Translations under genes and position numbers: made by a program
From: Bimastos eiseni
Lineage: Eukaryota; Annelida; Clitellata; Crassiclitellata; Lumbricidae
DNA length: 64,000 bases
NCBI GenBank assembly: GCA_959347315.1
Contig: OY365811.1
Location: forward strand, 43,306,991-43,370,990
Direction: 5' to 3'
Part shown: positions 27,556 to 39,194 of the stretch, piece by piece
Layout: every line of letters begins with the position of its first letter
How positions within the stretch are numbered: position 1 is the stretch's first letter
The notes under the pieces: model-generated
Told to the model about the DNA's origin: nothing
What the model saw: the letters and a program-made list of their open reading frames with translations, nothing else
The model's database searches: none

Positions 27556-28439
27556 GTGGCTTAGATCCGAAATATTCGGTGATTGTGCACTTTGTGATAC
27601 AAGCATGACATTTTGCACAGACGTAGTACGTTGTATTGTTATGAGATTTGGATGTTATTTTTAATTTTTTGAAAATAAAAAATTATTTTTTAATTTTCTT
27701 TTATTAAAGGGAAAAAATATTTTTTTTAAAATCCAAGTTACACTGTTTAAACATGTAAATGTTAAACATTCAAACCAAGAATCAATTAAAAATCATGGTC
27801 ACAAGCTTTGAATTTTTTTGCCCTTAAAAGTAGTTGTTAATAACAATGTTTCTTAGAATCAATGTTTAAGTTGAAATTGAAAGTATTTATTCATTTAAGA
27901 TCCACTTATCTCTGCTTTCTCAGAAGTCCTCTTCACAGAAAAACAAAACAGCACATGGGAGTGAGAGTTTCCTTCACGAACATCCTTTTACTTAATTCTT
28001 CCTGCGCTTCAGTTAGGCTCGCATGTGTTATCTTTAGCCTTTGTTCAATCTCGTAAGAATATAAAATGCGACTCTGGACTTCGTCTAAAGAATCTGCCCC
28101 AAGACCCTGCTTGATATGTACCGCTTGAACATTTATATAGCGCGCTTCAAGATACCTACTCAGAAGCGCTCTTTGAGCTGGCCTAAGTGATGTTTAATTA
28201 CATTTCAATGATTTCATACAAATAAAATACACCAGTTAGCAAAACAGTATACTGAACTAATTTCTCTACTAAATCGAGAACTTCTTGTTGGCAACTAGTT
28301 CTCAGCGAACAAGCTCTCTCTCAATGTTACTAAAACCAATTATATTCTTTTTTCTTCCCATCGCAAACTACCGCCTCTATCCGACCTCGTACTGCTAATA
28401 AATAATACTTCGATACCAAAAGTCATAGTCTATTAAGTT

Positions 28440-29262
28440 CCTAGGAGTCTATGTTGATCAGTGTCTGACTTGGAATATACATATTGAAAACCTAGTATCT
28501 AAAGTAGCAAAGAATATAGGAATTATATCACGCATCGCTCACTTATTACCTTCGTCTTTACCATTCCCTTCATTCTTTTCATCCTTATTTAATATATTAC
28601 AACCTAATTTGTGCATCGAATTACCACTCGAGACTTATCTCCCTGCAAAACAGAGTCTTTCGCGTTATTCGTAAGACCTTTGGATCAATTTCATGTAATA
28701 TTTCCTCTCCTCAACTGCGTATATTGATTATTAGTCAATTAACCTCAATGCAACTGAATGAATTTATGTATAAAATTATAAACAAGCAATTACCACCAGT
28801 TTTTGCAAATTATTTTACTCCGGTCCACCAAATTAACTCTTATGGGCTCCGTAATTCTTGCGACTAAAGACCAATCTATGCGCGCAAGAGCAGCCACAAA
28901 TTCTCGGCCAAATGCAGTGGTCCTGTAGCCTGGAACAATGTGCCGAATGAAATACATGTCTTAACACGCATCACTTTGTTTAAAAATAAACTACATTTGC
29001 TGTATTCTATGTAAACTGTTTATTTTATAGCTTCCTATTTGTTAGTTAACTAGTTAAGTTATTCAATCTATAACCATACCTTCAAACGTCACCCATTTTC
29101 ATTTGTTGTAAGGTTGTCCCTGTTAGCGGAACTTCGGTCTCTTAATGGTCTATTCTACTCAATTGTTTTGCTGTCAATCCTCATTAAAACTGTTCTACTA
29201 ATATAATTTGTGTCGATTGTCAGTTCATCAATAAAACCGAATGGCTATGGTTATTTATATTT
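28440..29262 (+). mobile_element. LINE reverse transcriptase 3' fragment (family L-a)
   Basis: The start reads LGVYVDQCLTWNIHIENLVS, then [17 protein letters not shown], the conserved C-terminal part of non-LTR reverse transcriptases. Frameshifts follow. The 3' part shares CCTGTTAGC and the tail AATAAAA...TGGCTATGG with the copy at 41300-42140. Confidence 0.7.
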
Positions 29263-29267
29263 ATATT

Positions 29268-29500
29268 ATATATATATCATATATATATATATATATATAT
29301 ATCATATATATATATATATATATAGCTAATTACTCCGAAAGCTTTGTCAAATAGTGCCCGTCTTGGGAGAAAGACAGACAGGCAGACTGATACAGAATAG
29401 ACAGAGACAAACAGACACAGACAAACAGACACAGACAGACAGACACAGACAAACAGACACAGACAGACAGACACAGACAAACAGACACTGGCAGACATAG
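29268..29500. repeat. TA and CAGA simple repeats
   Basis: TA-rich tracts (29268-29325) follow the LINE tail. ACAGACAGACAC/ACAAACAGACAC repeats run from 29370 to 29495. Confidence 0.85.
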
Positions 29501-29684
29501 ACATCATAGTTGACCTTTATTATCATTCTAACGATTTAAACCTAAATGTAAATCTAACCATCTTCCTTTGACCCTTTGACTTTCTTCACAGACGTCTTTT
29601 CATTAGTCATCAACAATTTCGATCTCACGTGAACAACGTCACAAGAATCTCGCTTTCGAACTCTGAGTCAAATCGGTTCCCTTC

Positions 29685-29775
29685 ATCGGTCAACTTCCGG
29701 TCAGCTTGCTTCCGGTCAGCTTGCTTCCGGTCAGCTTGCTTTCGGTTTGAGTACTTCTGGTCAGTCTTCTGGTCA
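29685..29775 (+). repeat. 15-bp GGTCAGCTTGCTTCC tandem repeat upstream of CARD-CC-B
   Basis: Three near-perfect units GGTCAGCTTGCTTCC and two decayed ones lie about 20-100 bases before the CARD-CC-B start codon. The junction CTTCCGGT repeats an ETS-type core. They could belong to the 5' UTR or the core promoter. Confidence 0.6.
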
Positions 29776-29791
29776 TTAACATCGGGTATTA

Positions 29792-32358
29792 ATGGAGGAC
29801 ATGGGTTACGGTGAGATCTGGAGGTTTGCTCTGGACGCCCAACTTCCGGTCCTTCAACAGAACCTTCTATTGGACGACAACTTCTACGGATATCTAATCC
29901 AGAAGAGAATCTTCACACATGACACAATCCAAAAGATCAAAGTAAGCAGAAGTCGGGTTAAGGACGGTGCAAACATGCTTTCACATATTGCTACGTTGCC
30001 AACGTAATATTTATAATCTTCTATAACCAATCACATTTTGAGCGACTATTCGTTTATTAAAAATATTTATAATACCACTACTACCACTACTCCTACCACC
30101 ACCACCACCAATTCCCAAACCACCACTACTACCACTACTCCCACCACCACCACCACCAATTCCCCAACCACCACTACTACCAGCTTACTACTACTACAAA
30201 TTATATTAATGATAATAACAACTGGATGCACAATAATCCCAAAGTCCTTGGAGAACAAAGTACTTCAGAACAAACAAAATGGTAATGTGATGTAATCGAA
30301 AAATTATACAGCACAATCAAGGTGATGATGACGATGATGATGAATACTACTACTACTAATAATAATAATAATAATAATGACAATTCATTCGTTCATTCAT
30401 TCATTCATTGATTCGTTCGATCATTCATTTATATTCGTTCGTTAATTTAAGATATCATAAACAGAAGAAGATTTGTAACAATAGGTCTTAGTGACTACAT
30501 TGCGATCCATTCTTTCGTGACCATCATGTTGTGAACCTGTTCTTTATGTCGTGTGCTGCAGAGCGAGACTTCAAGTGATGCTAAGATACTGAGGCTAGTG
30601 GGATTATTGAAGACGAGGGACAACAACTGCTTCGAAAACTTTCTATCGATCCTCGAATCAACGAACAATCGATTCATCCAAGAAATAATCGATCAATCGA
30701 TTCGCAGCTATCGAATCAACAGAAGTAAGTTCAAGAAAGGAATTTTCTGAGTTTATTTATTAATGTTTGCGAAGAATTCGCAGCTGCAATATGATAAGAA
30801 AATTCTCTTGAAGAGAAAAGCACTGCTGATCGCATTTGCTGATCGCATTTTAGAGCACACGGTTCATTAAATAGTTAGACAATTAGATTCAAATGTAGAG
30901 TATTCGTGAGTAAAATGTTTGGCAAGCAAGAGAGTTCGTCTCTCTATGAATGTCGTTTCTATTATAGGTTCTGGGGCATAGTGAAAATTGGAGGCAATGG
31001 ATAATGCAACACATATACCGAACATTCGCAACACTGTATTTACATATTCTTACCTAACATTCAGAGGTTTTCTCATTAACCAATGTGATCTGCTAAATCA
31101 AGGAGGGCATACAGCGACAGTCTAGACTTACTGATGAAATTCTCTCTTTCCCAGCAGTAACTAATTTCCTGTTTTCATTCCAAAGTAAACCCTATTTCTC
31201 TGTTTAGATCGCTGGTTTTTATGTCAATTTCCAGAGACCGAAGATACGAAATTGTCTGAGCTGCTGAAACTAAAAGATAGACAACTCCAAGAACTGGAAC
31301 AGGAGCTCAGCGACCTCGCGAAGAGATTAACCGAAGCGGAGCAGATAGTCAAGATGGAGATGGCCCGGAGCAAGCACTACATGGAGGTCATCACTAGATT
31401 GACCGCGGTCAGGCCCTTGGCCACCCAGAGCGTCTCCATCGATGAGAGTGAATCGGAGCTGGAAGATATGGCAGAGGAGATGGATAACCTCAAGGAACAG
31501 GTGGATGCACTGGAGACCCAACTCCAGTGGACGAAGGAGGATCTTGACAAGACGAAGCTCCAGCTGAACAACGTCATCGAATCGGAGAAGATGATGAAGA
31601 GGAATCTGGGATTGCGGGAGGATGCGGAGGAGACTGAGGTGATGGCCCGTATCCAGGAGATGAAACACGACCAGTCACTGCTGAAGAAGACGCAAAACGA
31701 ACTGAACCTCATAATTGAGAAGAGGGATACTTACATGGAAAAGCTATGGAGGCTGACACAGGAAGTCAAAAGGATGGATAGGGACAGACGCCAGAAGGAC
31801 CTGAAGCTACAGAGGATGATGAGGCACAAGGAGGACTACCACATTATCCAAACCGCTCGATCCGTTCTCAGCGAGAACAAGCACAACCACCCAATCGAGC
31901 AGAGGGTACTTGAGGAAATGAATCTACCCCGCATCGATATTGGAACCCGCCTCCTTTCAGCAAGGAGAAATATCACCAACGGAAAACTCTCCTCTTCCCA
32001 CGATTTCTCCGTCCGCTCTCAATTGCAAACGCCAAACAGCAACAAACGGGGCAGCTACCACACCCCCAGCAATGCACCCGGATACTGTGTACTCTGCCGT
32101 AACGACTGCTATGTACACGAACCGTGTCGTATTCATACTGAGGCGAAACGAAACGGAAGATACCCTTGCTGCAATTTGGCGGCGAGTGGCGCACGTGCGA
32201 TGGGATGTCGTACGTTGCCTGGTCATCTCTATGTTCAGTTCTCTGCGATTGAGAACGAATGTCGGTTATACGATGAACACGGTCGAACACTTCGCCTCAG
32301 AAGCAGCGAGCATGAAGACAAAAAGCAAGAAAGTATCTTTGTCCTCAGCGGACGATAG
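29792..32358 (+). CDS. CARD-coiled-coil protein with C-terminal Cys/His domain (CARD-CC-B)
   Basis: Exons 29792-29941, 30562-30724 and 31235-32358 (phases 0 and 1) give 478 residues. Splice sites are AAA|GTAAGC, GTGTGCTGCAG|AGC, A|GTAAGT and TTTCCAG|AG. Residues 1-104 form a CARD: MEDMGYGEIWRFALDAQLPV, GYLIQKRIFTHDTIQKIK, then LLKTRDNNCFENFLSILEST. A heptad-rich region, about 200 residues, covers 31250-31850. The linker holds LPRIDI (31924-31941). The C-terminal domain has C-x2-C-x9-C-x2-H-x10-CC-x11-C-x5-H starting at 32086, then an HLYV.F...(E/D) segment shared with CARD-CC-A, and an acidic/basic tail. The start is the first ATG and aligns with the CARD helix 1. The domain order suggests a filament-forming signalling adaptor like CARD9 or CARD11, but those lack this C-terminal domain. 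Not a known named orthologue, as far as I can tell. Confidence 0.85.
30075..30200 (+). repeat. ACC/ACT trinucleotide repeat in CARD-CC-B intron 1
   Basis: ACCACTACTACCACTACTCC-type repeats with CCACCACCACCACC blocks. Reading frames here are low-complexity Thr/Val/Leu and not genes. Confidence 0.85.
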
Positions 32359-32644
32359 CATCGAGCAAATAACGACTAACAGATGTTTAGATTAATATTT
32401 ATTGGATTATTTGCCAGATATGTTTAGGGAATTTTATCAACTGGACAATCACAAAGTGTAATGGATTATTAAAGGAAAATAATGGACTTCCTAAGATCAG
32501 TTTTGCTCTTAGTGAATCAATTTCTTTGTTTTTGTATTTATTTATTCATTAAATTAACGGTCTTCGTTGGTTTTGGTTCACCGTGTCTGCAATTTGCATG
32601 CACCATGAAGTCCATGTTGAAGAGTTGCAAGATTGTCCGCCACT

Positions 32645-32985
32645 GCTTCTACTCTGGCAGTGCCAGTCCCAAGATTGCAGAAAGCAGGAGAGCGACACCG
32701 ATTATCTATGTATTGAAATAGCGTACATAAGCAGTGAGTAATTCGGTTTTAATGACGTTTCACATCTCTAACTTAAGAGAGAAAATTTAATTAAGAAGCA
32801 AAATTCTTTTAAGCAAGATATTTGGTATATTATATGTAGAACTGGTTATGCATTTATTTAATTTGTATCAAATTCGACCCAATATCACAATATTTTAATC
32901 AGTATTATATCCGCCGCTGCTTGCACTCTGACAGTGTCAGTCCCAAGCCTGAATAAAGGAGGAGGGCAACGCTGGTGATCTTTGT
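32645..32985 (-). repeat. Two R1 repeat copies
   Basis: Antisense R1 segments at about 32645-32705 (CTGGCAGTGCCAGTCCCAAG) and 32920-32985 (CAGTGTCAGTCCCAAGCCTG, AATAAAGGAGGAGGGCAACG). The stretch between them shows nothing recognisable. Confidence 0.55.
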
Positions 32986-33235
32986 TACCTCAAACTCCTT
33001 ATAGAATTGTTCACATCGATCTAATCTTATTGACATCAACGAATTGTGATCTTGTTATTTGTAACAGTTAAACAGCTGAAATCAATCCGTGATTTGTCTT
33101 AAGTCGATGGCTTCCTGGAAAGACCAGATTAAGTTCAATCAATTTTCATTCCTTCGTTTTGACCTAGCAGCCACAAGATGCCGCTAAATCTGGGCAATGC
33201 ACGAAATAGCGTCCATATATTCGCTCTGGTTCTGA

Positions 33236-33470
33236 CATGTGACAAGAATGAACAGAGAAAGATTACCAGTAAAGAGCATCATTTTGCCAAGTGCAGGGAA
33301 TAAGGACCCGAGGGAGGCGTACAAAAACATGGATGGATAATGTGAAACAAGACCTCAAGGAAAGAGACATGGATATGAGAAAGCAATGAACACAATCGCG
33401 GACAGAGAAAACTGGAGAAACTTTGCGAAAACCTCATCGTCAGCCTCTGCTTTTCGAACGAGAGATTATA
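33236..33470 (+). mobile_element. LINE 3'-end fragment (family L-b)
   Basis: It matches the last part of 25345-25805: RHVTRMNRERLP, then KTWMDNVKQDLKERDMDMR and NFAKTSSSA with frameshifts. It ends in ATAATAATAGTAAT, which looks like a LINE tail. Confidence 0.65.
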
Positions 33471-33689
33471 ATAATAATAGTAATATTCGCTTCAGTTAGA
33501 CACCTTTAAATCGCCATAGATAAGCTTACATATTCATTGACTGCCACCAGCATGTAATTGGAATGCCTATTATCTAATTTGAAATAAAGAAACATAGATT
33601 CGCCTCTAATCAATAATCCAGTCCAAAAGAAGAGCTCAATAATTATCAACAATTGTTGTCCAAATTGTTATGCGCCATGGAACCTTGGA

Positions 33690-33965
33690 GAGCGGCACAG
33701 AATATTCTATTCTATTTACGGATTTATAAAGCGCCTCTCACAGAACAACCTAATCAGATGCGCTCCCTGTGCGAAAAACCCCTAGAGAATAGAAAAGCCC
33801 TAAGAGAACGAGCAGAAACAGTTGTGCTACTAGATAAGATTGCAGCACTAGTCACAACAGGAAGGCTGTTCCATAGCGAAGGACCAGCAGAGGCATAGGC
33901 ACGATGCTGAGCTGTGGCAGTTCTAGACTGTGGTACTAGAAGATCGTGACGGTCTCAAGAGCGAA
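33690..33965 (+). repeat. Dispersed repeat paired with 27285-27555
   Basis: Second copy of the roughly 260-base element described at 27285-27555. Confidence 0.65.
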
Positions 33966-34231
33966 TAATATCGACGTGTGTAGGCCTTCATGTCTGGCAG
34001 CGACCTTTGATGCCATCAGACTTCGTTGAACTATGGAAACTACGATTAGCAGCCACAAGATGTCGGTAACACTGAGTCATAAAGAACAGAATTTTCGGAA
34101 TGCATGAATGAATGAATACATTAATTAAGTTATTAATTAACGAATGAATCAAATATATTATGAGCTCCATGTGACACCTTTTAGACTTATAATTTCTCTA
34201 TTCACTTATTCGCCGTTTCAAACCTTCCATC

Positions 34232-34325
34232 TCTTGCACTCTGGCAGTGCCAGTCCAGAGCCTCGATGAGGGAGGAGGGTGACGCCAATGAACCTTGTAC
34301 TCACAGTGTCGTTAAACTGCGACTA
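34232..34325 (-). repeat. R1 repeat copy
   Basis: The plus strand reads CACTCTGGCAGTGCCAGTCC, GGGAGGAGGGTGACGCCAAT and CACAGTGTCGTTAAACTGCG. A GCGCCCTAACATAGCCCTTA SINE-like segment follows at about 34383-34430. Confidence 0.6.
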
Positions 34326-34816
34326 CTGGCGCAATGTAAATGTTGGTTATGAATCAATCAATCAATCAATCAATCACCGGCACCAATATATATGGCGCCC
34401 TAACATAGCCCTTACATGGGCGCCTGCATAAACATACGATAGAAAATCGAGTTACAGAAACGCCTTTGAGAAAAGACGTCTTCAAATGTTGACCGTTGAA
34501 CGTGGTATCTAAATGCATGCGATGTAAGGGACGTGAATCATGTACGGTGTACGTCGGTCAACCTCTTAAGTCTTGAATTAATCGATTCGACTGAGTCTGC
34601 TGAGCGGTTGGTCGCAGGTAGGCTGCTACGAAGCGTGACCTCGACCTTTGCCCCCACAGGTCACCCTTCCGTCCCCATCTCCAACCTCTGACGAAGTCGT
34701 CTGCAGACATTTACAACTACAACTGAATACTCTAGTCATTCTAATTCCTCATCAGCAAAAACGTCAAATGGGCAGTGACGTTATATGGGCAGTGACGTCA
34801 TACGGGCAGAGCTTCT

Positions 34817-35932
34817 CTAATCGTCTTGCGATTCGCTGTCTGAGGAAGGGGCTCCGAACTCAACGCGGGGTAAATACACATCAACGGTCGTTCTCTCCCC
34901 ACCCCTTTCATCCCCCCGTCCGACCTTTGAACCCTGACTCACAGCCACCGATCTCACTTCCGGTGTATCCAATCGGACGTCATCATGCCCAGTACCCGCT
35001 GAGTCATTGTCGTCGTCGTTATGAGAGATCGGTTTTAACACGCTAAATCTCGCCAGCTTGTCGCCAGCAGCGTCTCCATCCGTTGGCGCTTCAACGGGCT
35101 TCGTTTGCTTAGGTCTGCCGCCACGGCATTTCGGAGCGTCCCTCAATCTCGGATTATGTTTCCGGTTAGTCTTCGCATCTATCATCGTCAAGTCTTTCGA
35201 CCCTCTGGACCTCCTCCGTCGCTCCGTCCTTTCCTCAGAGATGCTGTCCAGCTGCAGCAGTCTTGCTGTTCTTCTAGGTGTCACGTAGTCACGCTCGGGC
35301 GATGTGCACAGGGTCGACTTTCTCGTCGCCGACGTCATAACCGATGAAACCGGAAGAGCAATCGAGGTGACCGGAAATGGACCTTGCGTTCCTGGAAGTG
35401 CGGCAGCGGAAACCGGAAGTTTTGTCTTCGAAACTGGAAGTGCCGTCGACGCGACCTGAAGTGCGACAGGCGATACCGGAAGTGGACCTGGCCATACCGG
35501 AAGTGAAGCAGAGCAAATCGGATGTGCTCCTCTCGCAATTGTAGACCCACACGGGTTAAGTTGATGACTGGCTATTGAGGGAAACGGCGAGTATTTCCCA
35601 GCCTCCTGTTGAGTCCTACCGTCAAGAAGAAAGACTGGACCGCGTAGAGGTCGCGCTTCGGTGATCGCTGGGGAATTCCCGCCGGCTGGTGAATACCGAG
35701 CCCTTGTTGCCTTCCGAGGAAGGTGGGGTGAACGACAGAACGGGTGGCGGAGAGGGTGAGCGAGGCGGGGAGAAAAACACGGTGACATCGTCCTGGGCCA
35801 GTCGAGGGCTTCAATGACGTATGGTCCACGAGGCTTTGGAGCAGATGACGCAGCTTTGGAGTTCCGGTGAGATATGAAACGAAACATTGGAGTAGGAGCA
35901 TTGTCCATCGGAAGCATCAGTGGTTCACCATC
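34817..35932 (-). CDS. Unrecognised gene, large terminal exon (371 residues)
   Basis: On the minus strand an acceptor TTTAAATGTAG|GATGGTG at 35933-35934 opens a phase-0 frame of 371 codons ending in TAG at 34817-34819. The protein starts DGEPLMLPMDNAPTPMFRFI and is rich in Pro, Ser, Arg and Ala. It contains eight seven-residue repeats of type LPVSxxA (35349-35503). After that a basic stretch (EERTERRRRSRGSKD) is followed by a Lys/Arg segment and an acidic Ser/Asp end (SSDSESQDD). The composition suggests a disordered protein. I recognise no domain. The absence of stops over 1.1 kb, a good acceptor and non-repetitive composition support real coding. Upstream exons should lie to the right of 35940 but were not identified; minus-strand open stretches at 36253-36447 and 36444-36713 are weak candidates. 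Confidence 0.6.
   Translation of the reverse strand, partial: DGEPLMLPMDNAPTPMFRFISHRNSKAASSAPKPRGPYVIEALDWPRTMSPCFSPRLAHPLRHPFCRSPHLPRKATRARYSPAGGNSPAITEARPLRGPVFLLDGRTQQEAGKYSPFPSIASHQLNPCGSTIARGAHPICSASLPVWPGPLPVSPVALQVASTALPVSKTKLPVSAAALPGTQGPFPVTSIALPVSSVMTSATRKSTLCTSPERDYVTPRRTARLLQLDSISEERTERRRRSRGSKDLTMIDAKTNRKHNPRLRDAPKCRGGRPKQTKPVEAPTDGDAAGDKLARFSVLKPISHNDDDNDSAGTGHDDVRLDTPEVRSVAVSQGSKVGRGDERGGERTTVDVYLPRVEFGAPSSDSESQDD
35349..35503. repeat. 21-bp coding tandem repeat with ACCGGAAGT core, eight units
   Basis: ACCGGAAG-like cores start at 35349, 35370, 35391, 35412, 35433, 35454, 35475 and 35496, an exact 21-base period. The spacers have diverged far more than the core. On the minus strand the core reads as Leu-Pro-Val codons. 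Confidence 0.8.
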
Positions 35933-37305
35933 CTACATTTAAAGAAAGTTACGAGGTTACACAGTTAAACAAGGTCATGAAATTATACAAAACCACCATT
36001 CAAAACTGTCTGAATTTTAAATTGTCAGTAGTGTTCATTGTTTTATAGCATAAATCATAATGGAGTTATCAACATCAATAATACATATCATGTGGTGTAT
36101 CAATAATACATATCATGTGGTGTATAAATAATACATATCATGTGGTGTATCATGCAAATGTAACAATATTTGCATTAACATTTGCATTTAAAAGTTTGAT
36201 GATTAGACAAATGTACGCAGAGATTGGTCATCAACAATTTGTTTTATTTTGATCATTTCTTGATGCAAATATAAGCAGTGAAAGTAAACCTCCTAGAATA
36301 ACCTTTAGATCTTTGCCGCATCAATGGCATCATATAAATTTTTTTTAACCACTTGTTGATTTGGTTGCAATAATCCTTCTCTAAATTGAGATCTACATGT
36401 GAATAAAATATTTGTTGACATCGTTCGAGAACCCATACTCTTGTCACGTCTGGCGAGAGGATAGGAAAACACGAATATTCCTTAACTCAAATTTAAGCTC
36501 ATAGTCGGATTGGTTGCGAGATACCTCTGCATCAATTTCCATATGTATTTTTATAATACGCTTCAGGGCTAGGGGCCGAGGAGTAATTAAGGGAACTGCT
36601 CTTCTTATTATTATTTTGTACAATAACGAATGATACAGTTTTATACAAATGGAACAACGAAATAAGATAGAACAAATAAACTGACAGTTGAAATTTATAT
36701 GTTTATCATACAAATATCAAAACATATAGGGCCTACATGTTGTCGATGAAAAAAACTACGTAGTCGATTTGTAAGATGTTACATTTATAAGACTGAGCCA
36801 CTGGACTTATTATTATATTAAATTGTTAATATTTGCATTCACACAAAATTACAACATAAAATGTGTCGAAATTGACTGACTAAGGCCCTTCCTCTTATTG
36901 AAAGCCAGGTCTATGAAGTTTAAACTGCTCTTTGCCTGTCTGTCTGTCTGTCTGTGTCTCTCTCTCTTCCTCATCTCCTTTCCTCGCTCTCTCTATCTTC
37001 TTCTCCTAATTGCTTTATCTCAGTCGTTGAAGCCTAGATTCCTTCTCCTTCCCCTCCAAATGTCAACACGGCATATTATAGTACTACATATTATATACAT
37101 GTGTGTGCCAGCTGTACTAATTTCGGCCAGCTATTTGCCCTACCTCCTCAGAAGATACATTACCCTTTGACATCATTAGTTCCGCCCTAAATGCCGCTAA
37201 ATTTACACCACGGCGTCAGATTTCTCAGCTATGTAATTACTTGTCATCATTCTTTCATAATCATACCGCGCTGTTGTCAGCTTGAAATTAAACGGAAATA
37301 ACTAC

Positions 37306-37347
<42 letters not shown>

Positions 37348-38978
37348 AACTCTTGTCTTCTCTAGGTACTACTATTAATCGCAAGAGTCTAACGTATCCT
37401 TTAAAACTAAGACTGTATTCCATTTACTCGTGTCATAGACACAAGTTAATTTTGACATATTGTCTGTTACGTTACAGTTTTTGCTATATTTGTACGACAT
37501 GATATCGATATAAATATTATGTCTGTAATATGACGTATAAATACGTTGTTTTGGAATTGTTATTGTAATATCTCATGATTATGACGTGATTATCTAAATT
37601 ACGTAATCGATCAACTGATTATCATTCATTTATCCAAACATACATTCATTCGTTCGTTCATTCATTCGTTCATTCATTCATTCGTTCGTTCATTCATTCT
37701 TTCATTCATTCATTCGTTCTTTCATTCATTCTTGCGGTTATTCGTGCGTTCCTTCGCCCATTCTGTCGCTTGTTCTCTCGCTCATTCATTCAGAGTATTT
37801 ATCTAGCGTCATTTTCTCTCACAGTTCAAAAGTGAAGATAGAAGACACAAACACACCCCTCACAAGCAACAAAATAAGTTCTAGGCTAAGTAAGATACAC
37901 AGATCGTACATCGTATTAATGCATGATATTGATACATACGTGTCAGTCTCTATAACTGAATGTCGCTGCGAATAACATCCCAATGACCCATCGGCCTCTG
38001 CAACGGACAGACGCTTCGAAATGGATGGAGTTGTGGCCCTCCTCAAATTCCCTTTTGTTTCAACAACACACACACTTCAAGCGTCCTTAGTTCGAATAAG
38101 TCGTCCTTAGTAATTTCCAAGGCCATATCAGGCGGAACAACCCTTCTTTCCGGTTGACCCTCTCCTCTTCCATCTCCTTCTTTCCTCTCCCTCTGTCTCG
38201 CTCCATTAGCTCTGTTCCGGTTCGATTAATATCCGCAAACAGCCGTTGCATGGTTGTGGACTTACCAAGACCCTCGCGAATACAGTGCTGCCCCGATAAA
38301 ACGAGCACACCTGAGCGTGCCAATAACAGTCACGGCTTTATAGACACACAAATTACGCGTGTTCCATATTAATTATTTATGGGCATTTCATTGGACATTC
38401 CACCTGGAGCACACACCCCTTCGAGATTTGATTGATGCCAAGGAGTAATGCGTCTTTGTTTTACAAGCTGCTTAGGACTGACTTGTATCGCCGTGGTTGG
38501 GCTGGAAGCGCCTCCCAACAGACTTCTGTATTGGGAGCTATGTAAATGTTAAAATAAATTGATGAATTTAAGTTATTGACAATCTGCATTCGGCTTGGGG
38601 ATGTGACGTCATCGGTCAATCATATTGCCCAGTTTTAACTTATATCTCTTTATTTTTGGTTCACCTTGACTTTGTTACTGTGTATCGAGTGATTACATCA
38701 CCAGGTGTTGATTGTAGAAGGGTTTCACTGTCCGCCCATTTATCGGCTGAGAAGGTTAAAAGATCAGATTTCGAACCCACCACCCTCCGCTCCAACGGCT
38801 GGCATCCATCCATCATCCATCCATCCATCGCCATTGGGCAAAGGCATATGTCTCTTCTATCGATCTATTCAGTTGGGCGGGAAATGCCGTCCATGGCAAC
38901 GATTGTTTCTGCGTATCCAGGATGGCGCCTAACCTAGTTTCCGGCGCTCCCATTGGCTGGGCAATGAAGGGTATTCTA

Positions 38979-39194
38979 CGGAGCCCCTAAAGGGGCATGA
39001 AAGAAGAATATTTTATCTCGTGCGCACGAGATAACAACTTGTTCCCTCGACTTAATAAGTCGTGCGCACGACTTATCAAGTCGAGGAAACGAGTTATTAT
39101 CTCGTGCGCACGACTTATTAAGTCGTGGGAACGAGTTTGTATCTCGTGCGCACGAGTTAAAATATTCTTCTTCCATGTCCCTTTAGGGGCTCCG
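38979..39194. mobile_element. Foldback MITE with TA target duplication
   Basis: The ends are long inverted repeats: CGGAGCCCCTAAAGGG at the left and CCCTTTAGGGGCTCCG at the right, continuing inward through AAGAATATTTTA. Both are flanked by TA (38977-38978 and 39195-39196), as for Tc1/mariner-type elements. The inside is built from palindromes such as TCTCGTGCGCACGAGA and AAGTCGTGCGCACGACTT. There is no coding capacity. Confidence 0.85.

Noticed and set aside
36253..36713. Minus-strand open stretches (VWVLERCQQIFY, MEIDAEVSRNQSDYELKFEL) as upstream exons of the gene at 34817-35932
   Set aside because: They do not join in phase with convincing splice sites and have no recognisable family, so they were left out of the model.
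38087..38323. Minus-strand frame with GLGKSTTMQRLF, resembling a P-loop NTPase
   Set aside because: The residue spacing does not give a Walker A motif (no glycine five positions before the GK glycine), and a splice donor-like GTAAGT interrupts it.
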